DNA from: CAUZIZ01 sp965218775
Lineage (GTDB): Bacteria > Acidobacteriota > UBA6911 > RPQK01 > JAJDTT01
DNA: 64,000 nt
Direction of reading: 5' to 3'
Assembly (NCBI GenBank): GCA_965218775.1
Contig: CBDCLS010000005.1
Span: 806,001-870,000, forward strand
A program made the translations under genes and the position numbers. The notes under the pieces were generated by a model. It worked only from the letters and a program-made list of their open reading frames with translations. It was not told where the DNA came from and ran no database searches. The number at the start of each line of letters is the position of its first letter. Positions within the stretch are counted from its first letter, which is position 1. This document shows, piece by piece, positions 17,060 to 26,527 of the stretch.

Positions 17060-18727
17060 ATGAGAGACCTTACCCGACGCGACTTTCTTTCCAGATCGGG
17101 CGCGGTGTTGGCAGGCGGCGCCGTTGTGAGCGGGGCAGCGTGTATTCCCAAAAACCAGCCCGCTCCCCACAGCAAGCGTTGGGACCTTGAAACGGCGTGG
17201 ATTGACAAGACGCTCGACGGAACACGGGTCCGTCTGAGGGCATATAACGAAGTAGTGCCGGGACCAGTGATCACTGCACGGCCAGGCGAACAACTCCGCG
17301 TACGCGTTCGTAATCGGCTCACTCCGTACGACTCTTCCGGGTGGAACGGAGACCATAATGTTCCACATATGCTGGACACCACCAACCTACACCTTCACGG
17401 TCTGGAAATTGTCCCACACCTCTTCGAGCCAGTCGGCACTTCCGATACCACGTCCGAGATGATTGCGATCCCACCTGGGGAGGACAAGGACTACGTTTTT
17501 CAGATCCCAGACGATCAGCCGCCAGGCTTGTTCTGGTACCACCCCCACCACCACGGATCGACGGCCGTTCAGACGGTCAGCGGCATGGCCGGCGGTTTGA
17601 TCGTTTTCGGCGACATCGATGGGGTGCCCGAGATCAAGGCGGCCCGAGACATTCCCCTCGTACTCCAGGATATCGGGCTCTTTCCCAGCGAAACCGAGGC
17701 GGACCTGTGGCTCTATGAACCCCGGCAGAACGCGATTTGGAATACCCTCAAGAGCCAGGTCTACCTGAACGGCCAACCGGAACCAACGCTTCAAGGGGGT
17801 TTCACAACCGGTGATTACAAACTGCGCTATTTCCTGATCAACGGCGAGCCCTTCTACAAGGAGGTTCACAACCAGGACGAGCCCTTAGACCCGGTTGGCA
17901 CCCAGCTCCAGGTGCCCCGCTTTACTTTGAAGCCTGGTGAGGTTGTTCGCTTCCGGATGCTCAATGCAAACTCCGATGGCGTGACACCGATTGTCTTCGA
18001 GGATCACGAGTTGCATCTCATCGCCCTGGACGGTGTCAACTTCTCGAAACCCCGGACACTGCCGGTCAAGGGTATCGATGGCAAGTACGGTGACCATCAG
18101 TTACTACTGGCTCCGGCCAACCGGGCCGAGTTTCTCTTCAAGGCGAACGCCAAACCGGGAATCTACCAGGTGGTGCAGCTGGAGCAGGAGCAACAGTTTC
18201 TTGTCAGCAGCCGGCGCCGGCTCGCTGAAATCGAGATCGCCGGTGATCCCGTCAACATGGAGCTTCCAGACAAGCTACCGCTTCCCAGCCGGCACTACCC
18301 ACTGATCAAAACCGATGAAGTGAAGCGCACCCGAAAAGTCATTTTCAGCATGGGTTTTCCTCCCGTCCTCAACAAGATCGTCGGCCTCGATTTCATGGTC
18401 AACAATCAACTCTACGACGAACAGGCGATCGATATGACCGTCGATCGCGGTTCCGTGGAGGAGTGGCGGATCAGCGTTCCCGACGAGCAGAACGGCGGAT
18501 CCGAGGGGCACCCCTTCCATGTTCACGTCAACTCCTTCGAGGTCATCTCGATCGATGGTGAGGCCCAACCACCCGGCACCATCCAGGACACCATCTGGGT
18601 CCAGAAGAACACGGAGGTGATCATCAGGATGAGATTCCGCGAGTGGACGGGCAAGTCGGTCTACCACTGCCATATCCTGCCGCACGAGGACACCGGCATG
18701 ATGCAAAACTTTCTCATCCGCGGTTGA
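17060..18727 (+). CDS. Multicopper oxidase with Tat leader
   Basis: A 555-residue three-cupredoxin-domain enzyme. Copper ligands are in HLHG (about 111), WYHPHHHG (about 160-166), HPFHVH (about 485) and the C-terminal HCHILPHEDTGMM (about 536), which includes the type 1 Cys and an axial Met. The start at 17060 gives TRRDFLSRSGAVLAGGAVVSGAAC, a twin-arginine leader with a possible lipobox Cys. Copper oxidases of this type oxidise metals or phenolics in the periplasm; CueO-like and bilirubin-oxidase-like roles are both possible. It is convergent with the Gfo/Idh gene, with the 79-bp hairpin repeat between them. Confidence 0.9.
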   Translation: MRDLTRRDFLSRSGAVLAGGAVVSGAACIPKNQPAPHSKRWDLETAWIDKTLDGTRVRLRAYNEVVPGPVITARPGEQLRVRVRNRLTPYDSSGWNGDHNVPHMLDTTNLHLHGLEIVPHLFEPVGTSDTTSEMIAIPPGEDKDYVFQIPDDQPPGLFWYHPHHHGSTAVQTVSGMAGGLIVFGDIDGVPEIKAARDIPLVLQDIGLFPSETEADLWLYEPRQNAIWNTLKSQVYLNGQPEPTLQGGFTTGDYKLRYFLINGEPFYKEVHNQDEPLDPVGTQLQVPRFTLKPGEVVRFRMLNANSDGVTPIVFEDHELHLIALDGVNFSKPRTLPVKGIDGKYGDHQLLLAPANRAEFLFKANAKPGIYQVVQLEQEQQFLVSSRRRLAEIEIAGDPVNMELPDKLPLPSRHYPLIKTDEVKRTRKVIFSMGFPPVLNKIVGLDFMVNNQLYDEQAIDMTVDRGSVEEWRISVPDEQNGGSEGHPFHVHVNSFEVISIDGEAQPPGTIQDTIWVQKNTEVIIRMRFREWTGKSVYHCHILPHEDTGMMQNFLIRG

Positions 18728-18756
18728 CAGGAGATACGGCTCTCGCCCGGAGTTTC

Positions 18757-18835
18757 GTGGCGGCGGTCTCCAGGCCGCCGTGCCTCGAGCCAAAGACTCG
18801 AAAGAATAAGACTTCGGCCTGGAGGCCAAAGCTAC
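18757..18835 (+). repeat. 79-bp hairpin repeat, family C copy 1
   Basis: The outer arms (gtggcggcggtctccaggccg; cggcctggaggccaaagctac) pair with each other, and an inner tcgagccaaagactcga can fold. The same length and sequence recur at 48822-48900. It sits between the convergent multicopper oxidase and Gfo/Idh genes; the final CTA of the element is the complement of the Gfo/Idh stop codon. Possibly a bidirectional terminator or a non-autonomous element. Confidence 0.78.
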
Positions 18836-20121
18836 AACGACCAGGGTTCCCGGTAGTCCTTGGTGAGGAACCGATTGGCATCGGAATCGTTGGTGATGGT
18901 CTCGCTCTCGGGGTCGAATTCAAGCACTTTTCGTGCACGGTAGGCCGCCTCGCCCAGGTGGACCAGGGCACAAGTGCGGTGGACTTGTTCCGCCGGTGCG
19001 GTCGGCTGTTTTCGCGTCCGCACACAATCCAGGAAGTTCAGCAGGTGCTGGGGATGTCCCCTGTCACCCCGCATCCCCGGCCCCTTTTCCTCCTTCTTGC
19101 CCAGGTAGACCTGAAAGAAACCCCGTCGCGAGAAGACCATGAAGCCCTCGGTTCCGTAGAAGGCGTTCCCGCTGTCCACACCGTAGCTACCGTAGGGCGT
19201 CCAGGCCCGATCCTCATAGAGAAGCACCTTCCCTTCCCGGAAGTGATACGCCACCATCATGTTGTCCGGGAACTCACGCTCGACTCCCTCCAGATGGACG
19301 CTGCTTCCGTGAGCCGTAATCCGCACCGGATGCGTCTCCGGACTCAATCCAAAGTGCGCTAGATCCAGGTCGTGGACGCCATCCCCCCCGATGTCGCCGT
19401 TCCCGTAGTCTCGATACCAGTTCCAATTGCCATGAAATCGGTTGGGGTTGAAGGCCCGTCTCGGCGCCGGACCCAGCCACATGTCATAGTCGACTCCGGG
19501 CGGCTCGGGAGCGTCAGGGACGGGCTGCCGGTGGCGGTGCTGCTGCTGCAGGTTCCAGGCTTTGGCCATCTTGATCTTGCCGATGACGCCCGAATCCAGA
19601 ACCTCCCGGGCACGAGCTGTGACCTGGCTAGAGCGCATCTGAGTGCCGTGTTGGACGATTCGATTGGTCTCCTGGGCCACGTCAACCAGAAGCCTCCCCT
19701 CCCGGAACACGTGGGAACCTGGCTTCTCCAGATAGACATCCTTGCCGGCACGAAGGGCCGGGATGCCCATGGGAACATGCCAATGGTGGGGCGTCGCGAC
19801 TACCACGGCGTCGACCGACGCGTCGTCCAGAACGTGCCGGAAGTCCTTCACGCCCCGAGGACGCTGACCCGTAGCCTGGAACACCTTTTCCTGCTCTCTA
19901 TCCAGCATGCCCTGGTCGATGTCACAAAGGGCAACGCAGACAGCCCCCGGTGCCTTCAGGAGTCGATCAACATGGCCCCGGCCCATGCCCCTCAGTCCCA
20001 CGACAGCCACCGAGACCCGGTCGTTGGCTGAGACTGTACGAGCGTGGCCGAGCCGAGGAGACACTCCTACAGCACCCACGGCAGAGCCCACGATGAAATG
20101 GCGTCGGGATAGTCCGTTCAT
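18832..20121 (-). CDS. Tat-exported Gfo/Idh/MocA oxidoreductase
   Basis: A 429-residue protein with a twin-arginine leader (SRRHFIVGSAVGAVGVSPRLGHA), a Rossmann motif VAVVGLRGMGRGH, VATPHHWHVP and the signature LEKPGSH (Glu-Lys-Pro). The C-terminal half (NWNWYRDYGNGDIGGDGVHD, then FGLSPETHP) is that of the secreted subgroup also seen at 8.3 kb. Its ATG overlaps the stop of the upstream TIM-barrel isomerase (ATGA at 20118-20121), a strong sign of an operon and of joint work on one sugar substrate. The stop codon overlaps the end of the hairpin repeat. Confidence 0.88.
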   Translation of the reverse strand: MNGLSRRHFIVGSAVGAVGVSPRLGHARTVSANDRVSVAVVGLRGMGRGHVDRLLKAPGAVCVALCDIDQGMLDREQEKVFQATGQRPRGVKDFRHVLDDASVDAVVVATPHHWHVPMGIPALRAGKDVYLEKPGSHVFREGRLLVDVAQETNRIVQHGTQMRSSQVTARAREVLDSGVIGKIKMAKAWNLQQQHRHRQPVPDAPEPPGVDYDMWLGPAPRRAFNPNRFHGNWNWYRDYGNGDIGGDGVHDLDLAHFGLSPETHPVRITAHGSSVHLEGVEREFPDNMMVAYHFREGKVLLYEDRAWTPYGSYGVDSGNAFYGTEGFMVFSRRGFFQVYLGKKEEKGPGMRGDRGHPQHLLNFLDCVRTRKQPTAPAEQVHRTCALVHLGEAAYRARKVLEFDPESETITNDSDANRFLTKDYREPWSL

Positions 20122-20504
20122 GCTCTTTCTCCTCCCTCGGACCGCCCTCTATCCCTCGCCTCGTCCTCCACCTGCCGGATTAACCTCTGGAGGTTCGCAT
20201 AGTTGGTCCGCATGGCATCTTCCTTGGTTCCACCAGGCGGAGTGAAATGGGTAGAAAGCGAAAGAACGGCATCGGAACGATGCGCCCGCAGATTGCGGAG
20301 GACTTCTGGATAGTCGACGTCACCTGTACCCAGAGGTCGGTACTCGAACTTGAGGCGCAGGCCGTCGCTGACATGGAGATCCTTGAGATGAAGACCGTGC
20401 AGATGAGGCCGTATGTTGTTGAACCCAGAAGTAGCCACATCCCACTCACCCGAATTGAAGTTGTTGGCCGGGCCCCACATGACTTTGAGTCGCCGGGAAC
20501 CCAC
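20118..20504 (-). CDS. TIM-barrel sugar phosphate isomerase/epimerase, C-terminal part (frameshifted)
   Basis: This is the C-terminal 128 residues of the xylose-isomerase-like protein whose N-terminal part is at 20446-21237. The segment VMWGPANNFNSGEWDVATSG then PHLHGLHLKDLH carries the Asn and the HxKD metal-site motif of the family. Removing one base from the CCC run at 20510-20512 restores a single frame of about 372 residues. It overlaps the following Gfo/Idh gene by ATGA. Whether the frameshift is real or a consensus error cannot be told here. Confidence 0.72.
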   Translation of the reverse strand: MGSRRLKVMWGPANNFNSGEWDVATSGFNNIRPHLHGLHLKDLHVSDGLRLKFEYRPLGTGDVDYPEVLRNLRAHRSDAVLSLSTHFTPPGGTKEDAMRTNYANLQRLIRQVEDEARDRGRSEGGERA

Positions 20505-21237
20505 GGCCTCCCACGAGCCGACGGAAGTTACCCGTGGTGTTGGTGTAGTTCCAGGGCATCATGGAGAGGGCCACGTCCACCTCATGCTTCTCCGCTTCTT
20601 CTGCAACCAGGCTGAAGGCAGCTACCCACTTCTTCATGTCCACCTCGGCGATGTATCCACCCCGCGTCAACCAGCGCATGCCCCAGGTAGGCTTGCCAGC
20701 TGAGTACTCTCCGGGCCAGGCGAAGCTGAACGACCCGACGGCTCCAACTCCGATGCGGGAAGCAATCTCCATACAGCGAACCAGTTCGGCCAGGTCCTTC
20801 TGGAATCGCTCGTTAGCCGTCGGCTTGTCTTTATCCAATTCGGTGAGGTGGATGTGCTTGAAGCTGGATCCTGCACTCAGGAGGAAGATCTCCAGACCGT
20901 GTCTCTGGACCCGCTGGGCCATGCGATCTGCCTCGGCGTCGTTCAACTGGGCGATTCCCACCTCCTGGTGCATCCGATTGAACCAGACTGACTCGACACC
21001 GATCTCCTTAGCCTTGGCCAGGGCCTGGTCGAAGGGAAGCCCGAGCTCCGGTAGATACATCCCCAGCTTGAAGCGATAGCGATCGTCTCCCGATCCAGCA
21101 GGCGCAGGTGCAGGCTCTTTCACCCGAACCCCAGTGCCTGTAACGGAACGGGAGCCGGCGTTCCGGGACGCCAATAGAAAGGCTGAGACTCCTGCAAAAA
21201 TACTTTGCAGCGTTCGAAGAAAACTTCTTCTTTGCAT
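20446..21237 (-). CDS. TIM-barrel sugar phosphate isomerase/epimerase, N-terminal part with Tat leader
   Basis: The frame opens with QRRSFLRTLQSIFAGVSAFLLA, a twin-arginine leader, then the barrel: RYRFKLGMYLPELGLPFDQA, ESVWFNRMHQEVG, LSMMPWNYTNTTGNFRRLV. After NFRRLV it leaves the family sequence because of a single extra base and runs to a stop at 20446. The expected continuation (EAVGSRRLKVMWGPANN) is read in the next frame. The family includes hydroxypyruvate isomerase and sugar epimerases; the specific reaction is unknown. Confidence 0.75.
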   Translation of the reverse strand: MQRRSFLRTLQSIFAGVSAFLLASRNAGSRSVTGTGVRVKEPAPAPAGSGDDRYRFKLGMYLPELGLPFDQALAKAKEIGVESVWFNRMHQEVGIAQLNDAEADRMAQRVQRHGLEIFLLSAGSSFKHIHLTELDKDKPTANERFQKDLAELVRCMEIASRIGVGAVGSFSFAWPGEYSAGKPTWGMRWLTRGGYIAEVDMKKWVAAFSLVAEEAEKHEVDVALSMMPWNYTNTTGNFRRLVGGRGFPATQSHVGPGQQLQFG

Positions 21238-21278
21238 GATTTGTCTCCCTTATTCGAGGGGTGAGCCCTGGGCCTAAA

Positions 21279-21878
21279 CTAGACCTCCAGGACGATTACC
21301 TCGTGCAGATCTATCTTGGGAACCGTGACAGAGTTCCCCTCCACCTCCAGGGTCTGTCCGCCGATAGGCATACGCGCTGAACGGGGCTTGAAGTCGTTGA
21401 AACGAATTCTCACGTCGTGAACGGGCAGAACCTCCTCCAAGTAGAAGAAAGAGCGGAGCGGCTGCCTGCTGAGGGAGAGCGAGCTTTGATAGTCCGGGTC
21501 AAATGGTGAAACAGGTCCCGCAGCTTCTCCGCGCGCCAGTTGACGAAACGGCGGAAAGTGAGTGAGTCGAAGTCTACTTTGGTCGGGATCTTGAGTCCGG
21601 TCTCTTCTCCAAAAAGCGTCTCGCAGTGGCTGCAGCAGCAGGAGGGGTGAAAGGGACGGCTGGACGCAGCTCAGATAGTTCTCCACCCGGACCAGACGCT
21701 TCTCATAGGGCTTCTCCCGGAGCCTCTGAGCGATAGAGCCCACCCGCTTGACCCGCCAATTAGCGCCGACGGCGGGTTTGTTCGCCAGAACAGCGGAAGA
21801 GACAGCAAGGCCGAAGTCCCTCCGACTGAGGACAGGGGACCACTGCGACTGGATCAGGGAAGATTTGGAATTCTTCAT
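21279..21878 (-). pseudogene. Decayed Tat-exported protein, internal deletion and frameshift
   Basis: From ATG 21878 the frame opens with LSRRDFGLAVSSAVLA, a twin-arginine leader, and ends with a plausible C-terminal beta domain (FNDFKPRSARMPIGGQTLEV, then KIDLHEVIVLEV). Between them the protein-like signal switches to another frame: at about 21520-21630 the minus strand reads CETLFGEETGLKIPTKVDFD then LTFRRFVNWRAEKLRDLF, which resembles glycoside-hydrolase-like TIM-barrel proteins. A full-length enzyme would need several hundred more residues. A deletion derivative, not functional. Confidence 0.55.
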
Positions 21879-22532
21879 GAGATACTCCAATCTCACCAGT
21901 GAATCTAGATCAACAGGGCACCCGGGCGCCTTTTCCAACCCGTACTGGCTCATCCGTGAACAGGCTGCCCAGACCACCAAAGCTCGGCAACAGGGAAACT
22001 CTTGTCAAGGCGCATCCCTCGCCCTATTCCAACGCCTTCCGAGCTTGTAGAAGGAAGCCTTCAGGAACCAGCCCCCTTTTTTCGAGTGACTTGAGCGAGA
22101 TTCCACCACAATACTCGGAAAATCCTCGACTCGGACCGGATCAACAGACCGGGCTTCTGGATGCTGAAGTATAGCATCGGCGCAGCCGAACCCTTACCAT
22201 GGGTACCGCTTTTCTTCCGGGTCTGCGGGTTATATCAAGGAGGTCCGTGAGGATGTAGAAAACCCTTCACAAGGTTCGAATTGAGTGCTCCCTGCGGAGA
22301 GAGGCGATACCCGGATACTTGAACAGGATCGCAAGCCTGGTTCTGCGCCTGGCGATCGATCGCGGCTAACTTCGATCGGTCTGTGTCTCGGGTCATCTTG
22401 GCAGCACGGTAGCGCGCGGATAGCTCTGAGTCCAGAGGCTGCGTTCCAAAGCCTGCATATTCTTGCTCACGGGCAAGCATCGCGGCTCTTGTGTCCGTCA
22501 GACCGGCGCCCTAATCTGGGCATAGGCCGAAA
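21879..22532. other. 654-bp interval without a supported gene
   Basis: Upstream DNA of the decayed gene and of the MFS transporter. A minus-strand open frame at 22235-22480 (MLAREQEYAGFGTQPLDSEL) has protein-like composition but no recognised family and no clear ribosome site; it may be a fragment of a lost gene. No tRNA or repeat was recognised. Confidence 0.5.
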
Positions 22533-23852
22533 ATGAAACCGGATATCAAGAGGCTCTACTTCTTCCATTTCTTCCTATCCATCTCCCTGACGGTGGTCTC
22601 TTCCTTCCTCTTCATTGACCGGCTATTCCTTCGGATGGGCCTCAGCATGTCCCAGTTTGGGATCATCAAGGGATTGGCCTTCCTGGTCCCCGTGACCGTG
22701 AACCTGCTGCTGGCTCCCTATCTGGCAAGGCTGGGCCGAGACCGGGAAATCGTGGCCATCTGCTATCTGTTACGGGTGAGCATCCCCTTTTGCTTCCTTC
22801 TGCTTCCCTGGTTCTGGGAGGACACGACCCTGCTGACGGCGGGTTGTACGGTCGTCTTCCTGGCCACAATGCTTTTCCCCATGATGGGCCGGAACAGCGT
22901 CTCGGCCCTGATCAGGTTTCACATACCTCAAGAAAACCTGGGCAGGCACATGGGCAATATCCTCTCGCTCTGGCTGGTCCCTGCCTTCTTTCTGGCAATC
23001 CCCTGCAGCTGGTACATAGACCTTCACTCCGCTGGAGATGACAGAGAGTTCTATGGTGCTTTTCTCCACGTGCTGCTGGCTACTACAGTTTTTGCGCTGG
23101 CAGCGGGCGGGTTCATGCTCAAGATCAGCCCGATCACGCCAGCAGACAGCCGCCGTCCAAGACCGGGGTTCAGGGACATTCGCGAGCCTTTCCAGAACCG
23201 GGCGTACCGGGTCTACCTCCATGCTTCCTTCATGCTGAGCCTGGTGGGCACGATGATCCTCTCCTTCATCAACCCCTATTTGTTGAATGCTCAGGGACTG
23301 AGCATGCTGGAGGTGAGTCTGATCGGCGTCACCGTTGCCGTCCTGGGAGTGGGATTGAGGCGCGTCTGGGGCAGCGTGTGCGACCGCTACGGCGGAAAGA
23401 ACGTGCTCAGGATCTCGGTGGTAGGAGTGGCTCTGGGGCTCTTCATCCTGACCGGAGAGGGTCTCGTCCCTGTCTTGATCTTTGCGTTACTGGCCTGGAA
23501 TACCAACGAGGGCGTGTTCGGCATCGGTCTGGTTGCGGGCCAGCAATATCTGAACCTTGCCCTGAGCGACGAGGGAAAGACCAACGTCTACGTGGCCGCC
23601 ACCAGCTTCGTCAACGGAACTGGAATGTTCTTGGGTTCACTAGTGGGAGGGTTCCTGCTGGACTGGATCGCCGACAAGATGAACCCGGAGGATCCCTATG
23701 CTTACTACGCGATCTACTTCACGTACTGCGCCCTGGCTTATCTGGTGGTAGGACACTTCGTTACCGCCCTCCGGGAACGGCGTCGAAAGGTCCCCTCGGC
23801 CGAGCTGGCCCTGCAGATGTACCGGGCCGTTCGTTTTAGAATGCGTCGCTAG
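22533..23852 (+). CDS. Major facilitator superfamily transporter
   Basis: A 439-residue protein with about twelve hydrophobic segments in two halves separated by a polar loop (ISPITPADSRRPRPGFRDIR, about residues 197-220). The family loop GVGLRRVWGSVCDRYGGKNVL (about 270-290) matches the MFS motif between the second and third helices of the C-terminal half. It is an inner-membrane secondary transporter, probably for sugar or a small metabolite; the substrate is not predictable. Its TAG stop (23850-23852) lies within the CTAG target of the miniature element that follows. Confidence 0.88.
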   Translation: MKPDIKRLYFFHFFLSISLTVVSSFLFIDRLFLRMGLSMSQFGIIKGLAFLVPVTVNLLLAPYLARLGRDREIVAICYLLRVSIPFCFLLLPWFWEDTTLLTAGCTVVFLATMLFPMMGRNSVSALIRFHIPQENLGRHMGNILSLWLVPAFFLAIPCSWYIDLHSAGDDREFYGAFLHVLLATTVFALAAGGFMLKISPITPADSRRPRPGFRDIREPFQNRAYRVYLHASFMLSLVGTMILSFINPYLLNAQGLSMLEVSLIGVTVAVLGVGLRRVWGSVCDRYGGKNVLRISVVGVALGLFILTGEGLVPVLIFALLAWNTNEGVFGIGLVAGQQYLNLALSDEGKTNVYVAATSFVNGTGMFLGSLVGGFLLDWIADKMNPEDPYAYYAIYFTYCALAYLVVGHFVTALRERRRKVPSAELALQMYRAVRFRMRR

Positions 23853-24010
23853 TGTTCTGCCCTGGAAGTTCGCTGCATAAGTCTTCGAGGCATGAGCGTC
23901 GTATGCAAGGCGCGCTGACGCCGGAATACCTGGGGTCTTTCGAGGAAGCGCAACACAGCAGACGGCGGTCAGGGCCGCAGAATTATGTGGTGAATTTCCA
24001 GGACAGAACA
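23853..24010 (-). mobile_element. Miniature element, family B copy 2 (158 bp)
   Basis: Same length as copy 1 and inverted relative to it. The inverted ends (tgttctgccctggaagttc; tgttctgtcctggaaattc on the other strand) are flanked by a perfect CTAG duplication (23849-23852 and 24011-24014). On the minus strand the core reads ctgtgttgcgcttcctcga, identical to copy 1. The left target copy contains the stop codon of the MFS gene. No coding capacity. Confidence 0.85.
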
Positions 24011-24217
24011 CTAGGCATACGCTGAGCGGAAACTCGAGTGAAACTAGAATGAGATTACGAGTTTATTGGGACGCCCTCTTACACCGAACGTGTAGACGGT
24101 ACTCCGTGAAGCTGGAGAAAGCATCGACTTGAGTGATCTAGCCTGGCTAGAGGAACAGCGGACCCAGAAGGACACTTCGGGCTAAACTCTACCGTGTGAC
24201 AATGGGCCCGAACTGAC

Positions 24218-26485
24218 ATGAACCGCATGAGCACTCCGATAGTCAAGGATCTGGTCCTGGTTGGGGGTGGCCACAGCCAGGTAACCGTTCTCAAAAGCTT
24301 CGGCATGAAACCGTTGTCGGGAGTGCGGTTGACGCTGGTGTGCCGCAATGTCGACACCCCCTATTCGGGAATGCTGCCTGGGCTGGTGGCCGGACACTAC
24401 CAGTTCGACGATGCCCACATCGACCTGGGTCCTCTTGCAGAGTTCGCGGGAGCGCGAATGGTCCACGATGAGGTCATTGGTCTGGACCCGGATGCGCAAA
24501 AGCTGATCTTCCGCAGCCGACCTCCGCTTTCCTACGACGTGGTGTCCATCAACATCGGCTCCACTCCGACGCTTGCCAACATATCAGGAGCCGAGGGTGA
24601 AGTTATCCCAGTCAAACCTATCGGTGGATTCATCGCCCGCTGGAATCGATTGCGGAACCGAGTCATCGAGACAGAAGGACGGCTCCGAGTGGGCGTCGTC
24701 GGGGCCGGCGCAGGAGGCGTGGAGTTGATCCTGGCAGCCCAGCACGCTCTCCAGCACATGCTCGAGGACCTGGGCCAATCCAGCGATCAGTTGAAGTTTC
24801 ACCTTGTGGGTGGAGCCGACACCGTCCTGCCGACTCATAACCGAAGGGTGCGCAAGAAATTCCAGCGGGTGTTGAGCGAGAGGCAGATTCAGGTGTGGAC
24901 CGGCCGGTTTGTCGAAAGGGTCCAGAAGCCCCAGATCCGATTCGACGATGGATCGGAGCTAGAATTGGACGAGATCCTGTGGGTAACACAAGCATCCGCG
25001 GCCCCCTGGCTGGCGGAATCCGGGCTCGCGGTCGACTCGAAGGGCTTCGTCCAGGTTCATGACACCCTTCAATCGACTTCCCATCCCCAGGTCTTCGCAG
25101 CTGGGGATATCGCATCCGTTCTCTCCCATCCGCGAGAAAAGGCCGGCGTGTTTGCGGTTCGCCAGGGAAAACCGTTGGAAGGAAATCTACGACGAGCGCT
25201 GCTGGGCAACCCGCTGAAACCCTTTGCACCCCAGAAGAAGTTCCTGAGCCTGATCAGTACCGGTGACCGCTACGCTGTTGCCTCCCGCGGCCACTGGTCT
25301 CTGGAAGGAAAATGGGTCTGGACCTGGAAAAACTGGATCGATCAGCGCTTCATGAACCTCTACAACGTCCTTCCCGAAATGGAAGCAGAAGAGGATTCCA
25401 ACCCACCCGGCCTCCCGGCATCCGAGTCTGCTCTTAGAGACTTTCCCAGCGAAGCCATGCGTTGCCGTGGATGCGGTGCCAAGGTTGGGGCAACCGTCCT
25501 GAACCGGGTACTGGAGCGGGTCCAACCCGTGGGTCACCCCAGCGTCGTTAGCGGCCTTGCCTCGCCTGATGATGCGGCGGTCATCTCGGTTCCTGAGGGC
25601 AAACACCTGGTTCACTCCGTCGACTTCTTCCCTGCAATCGTTGAAGATCCCTACACCTTTGGCAAAATCGCAGCCAATCACAGCCTAAGTGATATCTTCG
25701 CCATGGGGGCCCAGCCCCAATCGGCGCTGGCGCTGGCAACCATTCCCTATGGACTGGAAGAGAAAGTCGAGGAGACCTTGGAACTGCTCCTTGGCGGAGC
25801 GGTCGAGGTCCTGAATGCAGCCGAGACACCCCTGGTGGGAGGTCACACCAGTGAGGGGGCGGAGCTCGCTCTAGGCTTTGCGGTCAATGGTCTGGTCGAT
25901 CCTGAGGGGGTTCTTGAAAAGGGAGGCATGCGGGCCGGTGATCAGCTGATCCTGACCAAGCCTATTGGTACCGGAGCCCTCTTCGCTGCCCACATGCGCT
26001 TGAAGGCAAAGGGACGCTGGATCGTGGCAGCGACGCAATCCATGTTGCAGTCGAACCGGCTCGGAGCAGAGTGTCTGCTGCGCCGAGGTGCGCACGCCTG
26101 TACTGACGTGACGGGTTTCGGCCTGCTGGGCCACCTGGTCGAGATGACCCAGGCATCTCAGCTACACGGCCGACTCTCACTCTCCTCCGTCCCCCTGCTT
26201 ACGGGAGCTCTGGAAACAGTGAGGTCTGGGATCTTCAGCTCGCTACAGCCCCAGAATCTCCGGTTGCGTCGTGCCATTCGCAATCGTAAGATCCTCTCAG
26301 AGTCCCAGGCCGGGCACTTGATCTTCGATCCGCAGACTGCCGGGGGCCTGCTTGCTAGCGTTCCTCCGGAAGCGGCTAGAGACTGCGTGGAGGAACTGAA
26401 GCAACTAGGATACGCACAGGCTGCGCTGATAGGCTCGGTCCAGGAGCGAGGTAGCGGCTCGGAGTCCATCACGATCGAGGCCTGA
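24218..26485 (+). CDS. selD: Fused FAD/NAD(P) oxidoreductase - selenide, water dikinase
   Basis: A 755-residue two-domain protein. Residues 1-395 are an NDH-2/pyridine-nucleotide oxidoreductase: FAD motif VGGGHSQV, NAD motif VVGAGAGGVEL and the second FAD motif VFAAGDIASVL. Residues about 410-755 are SelD, which makes selenophosphate from selenide and ATP: catalytic Cys region MRCRGCGAKVG (Cys416 and Cys419), then SPDDAAV, FPAIVEDPYTFGKIAANHSL and GGHTSEG. The active position is Cys, not selenocysteine. Such fusions are known in cyanobacteria and other phyla. ATG 24218 or 24227 may be the start. A Bcp peroxiredoxin follows 42 bases later. Confidence 0.92.
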   Translation: MNRMSTPIVKDLVLVGGGHSQVTVLKSFGMKPLSGVRLTLVCRNVDTPYSGMLPGLVAGHYQFDDAHIDLGPLAEFAGARMVHDEVIGLDPDAQKLIFRSRPPLSYDVVSINIGSTPTLANISGAEGEVIPVKPIGGFIARWNRLRNRVIETEGRLRVGVVGAGAGGVELILAAQHALQHMLEDLGQSSDQLKFHLVGGADTVLPTHNRRVRKKFQRVLSERQIQVWTGRFVERVQKPQIRFDDGSELELDEILWVTQASAAPWLAESGLAVDSKGFVQVHDTLQSTSHPQVFAAGDIASVLSHPREKAGVFAVRQGKPLEGNLRRALLGNPLKPFAPQKKFLSLISTGDRYAVASRGHWSLEGKWVWTWKNWIDQRFMNLYNVLPEMEAEEDSNPPGLPASESALRDFPSEAMRCRGCGAKVGATVLNRVLERVQPVGHPSVVSGLASPDDAAVISVPEGKHLVHSVDFFPAIVEDPYTFGKIAANHSLSDIFAMGAQPQSALALATIPYGLEEKVEETLELLLGGAVEVLNAAETPLVGGHTSEGAELALGFAVNGLVDPEGVLEKGGMRAGDQLILTKPIGTGALFAAHMRLKAKGRWIVAATQSMLQSNRLGAECLLRRGAHACTDVTGFGLLGHLVEMTQASQLHGRLSLSSVPLLTGALETVRSGIFSSLQPQNLRLRRAIRNRKILSESQAGHLIFDPQTAGGLLASVPPEAARDCVEELKQLGYAQAALIGSVQERGSGSESITIEA

Positions 26486-26527
26486 GCTCGGAACAGAATC
26501 ATCAAGGAAACAAGGAGCCAACGACAG

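Noticed and set aside
22235..22480. 81-residue minus-strand open frame
   Set aside because: Protein-like composition but no family, no ribosome site and no neighbour support; not called as a gene.
24015..24217. Possible selC (tRNA-Sec) upstream of the SelD fusion
   Set aside because: No acceptor-stem pairing or anticodon arm of the 95-base tRNA-Sec pattern could be made from the sequence.
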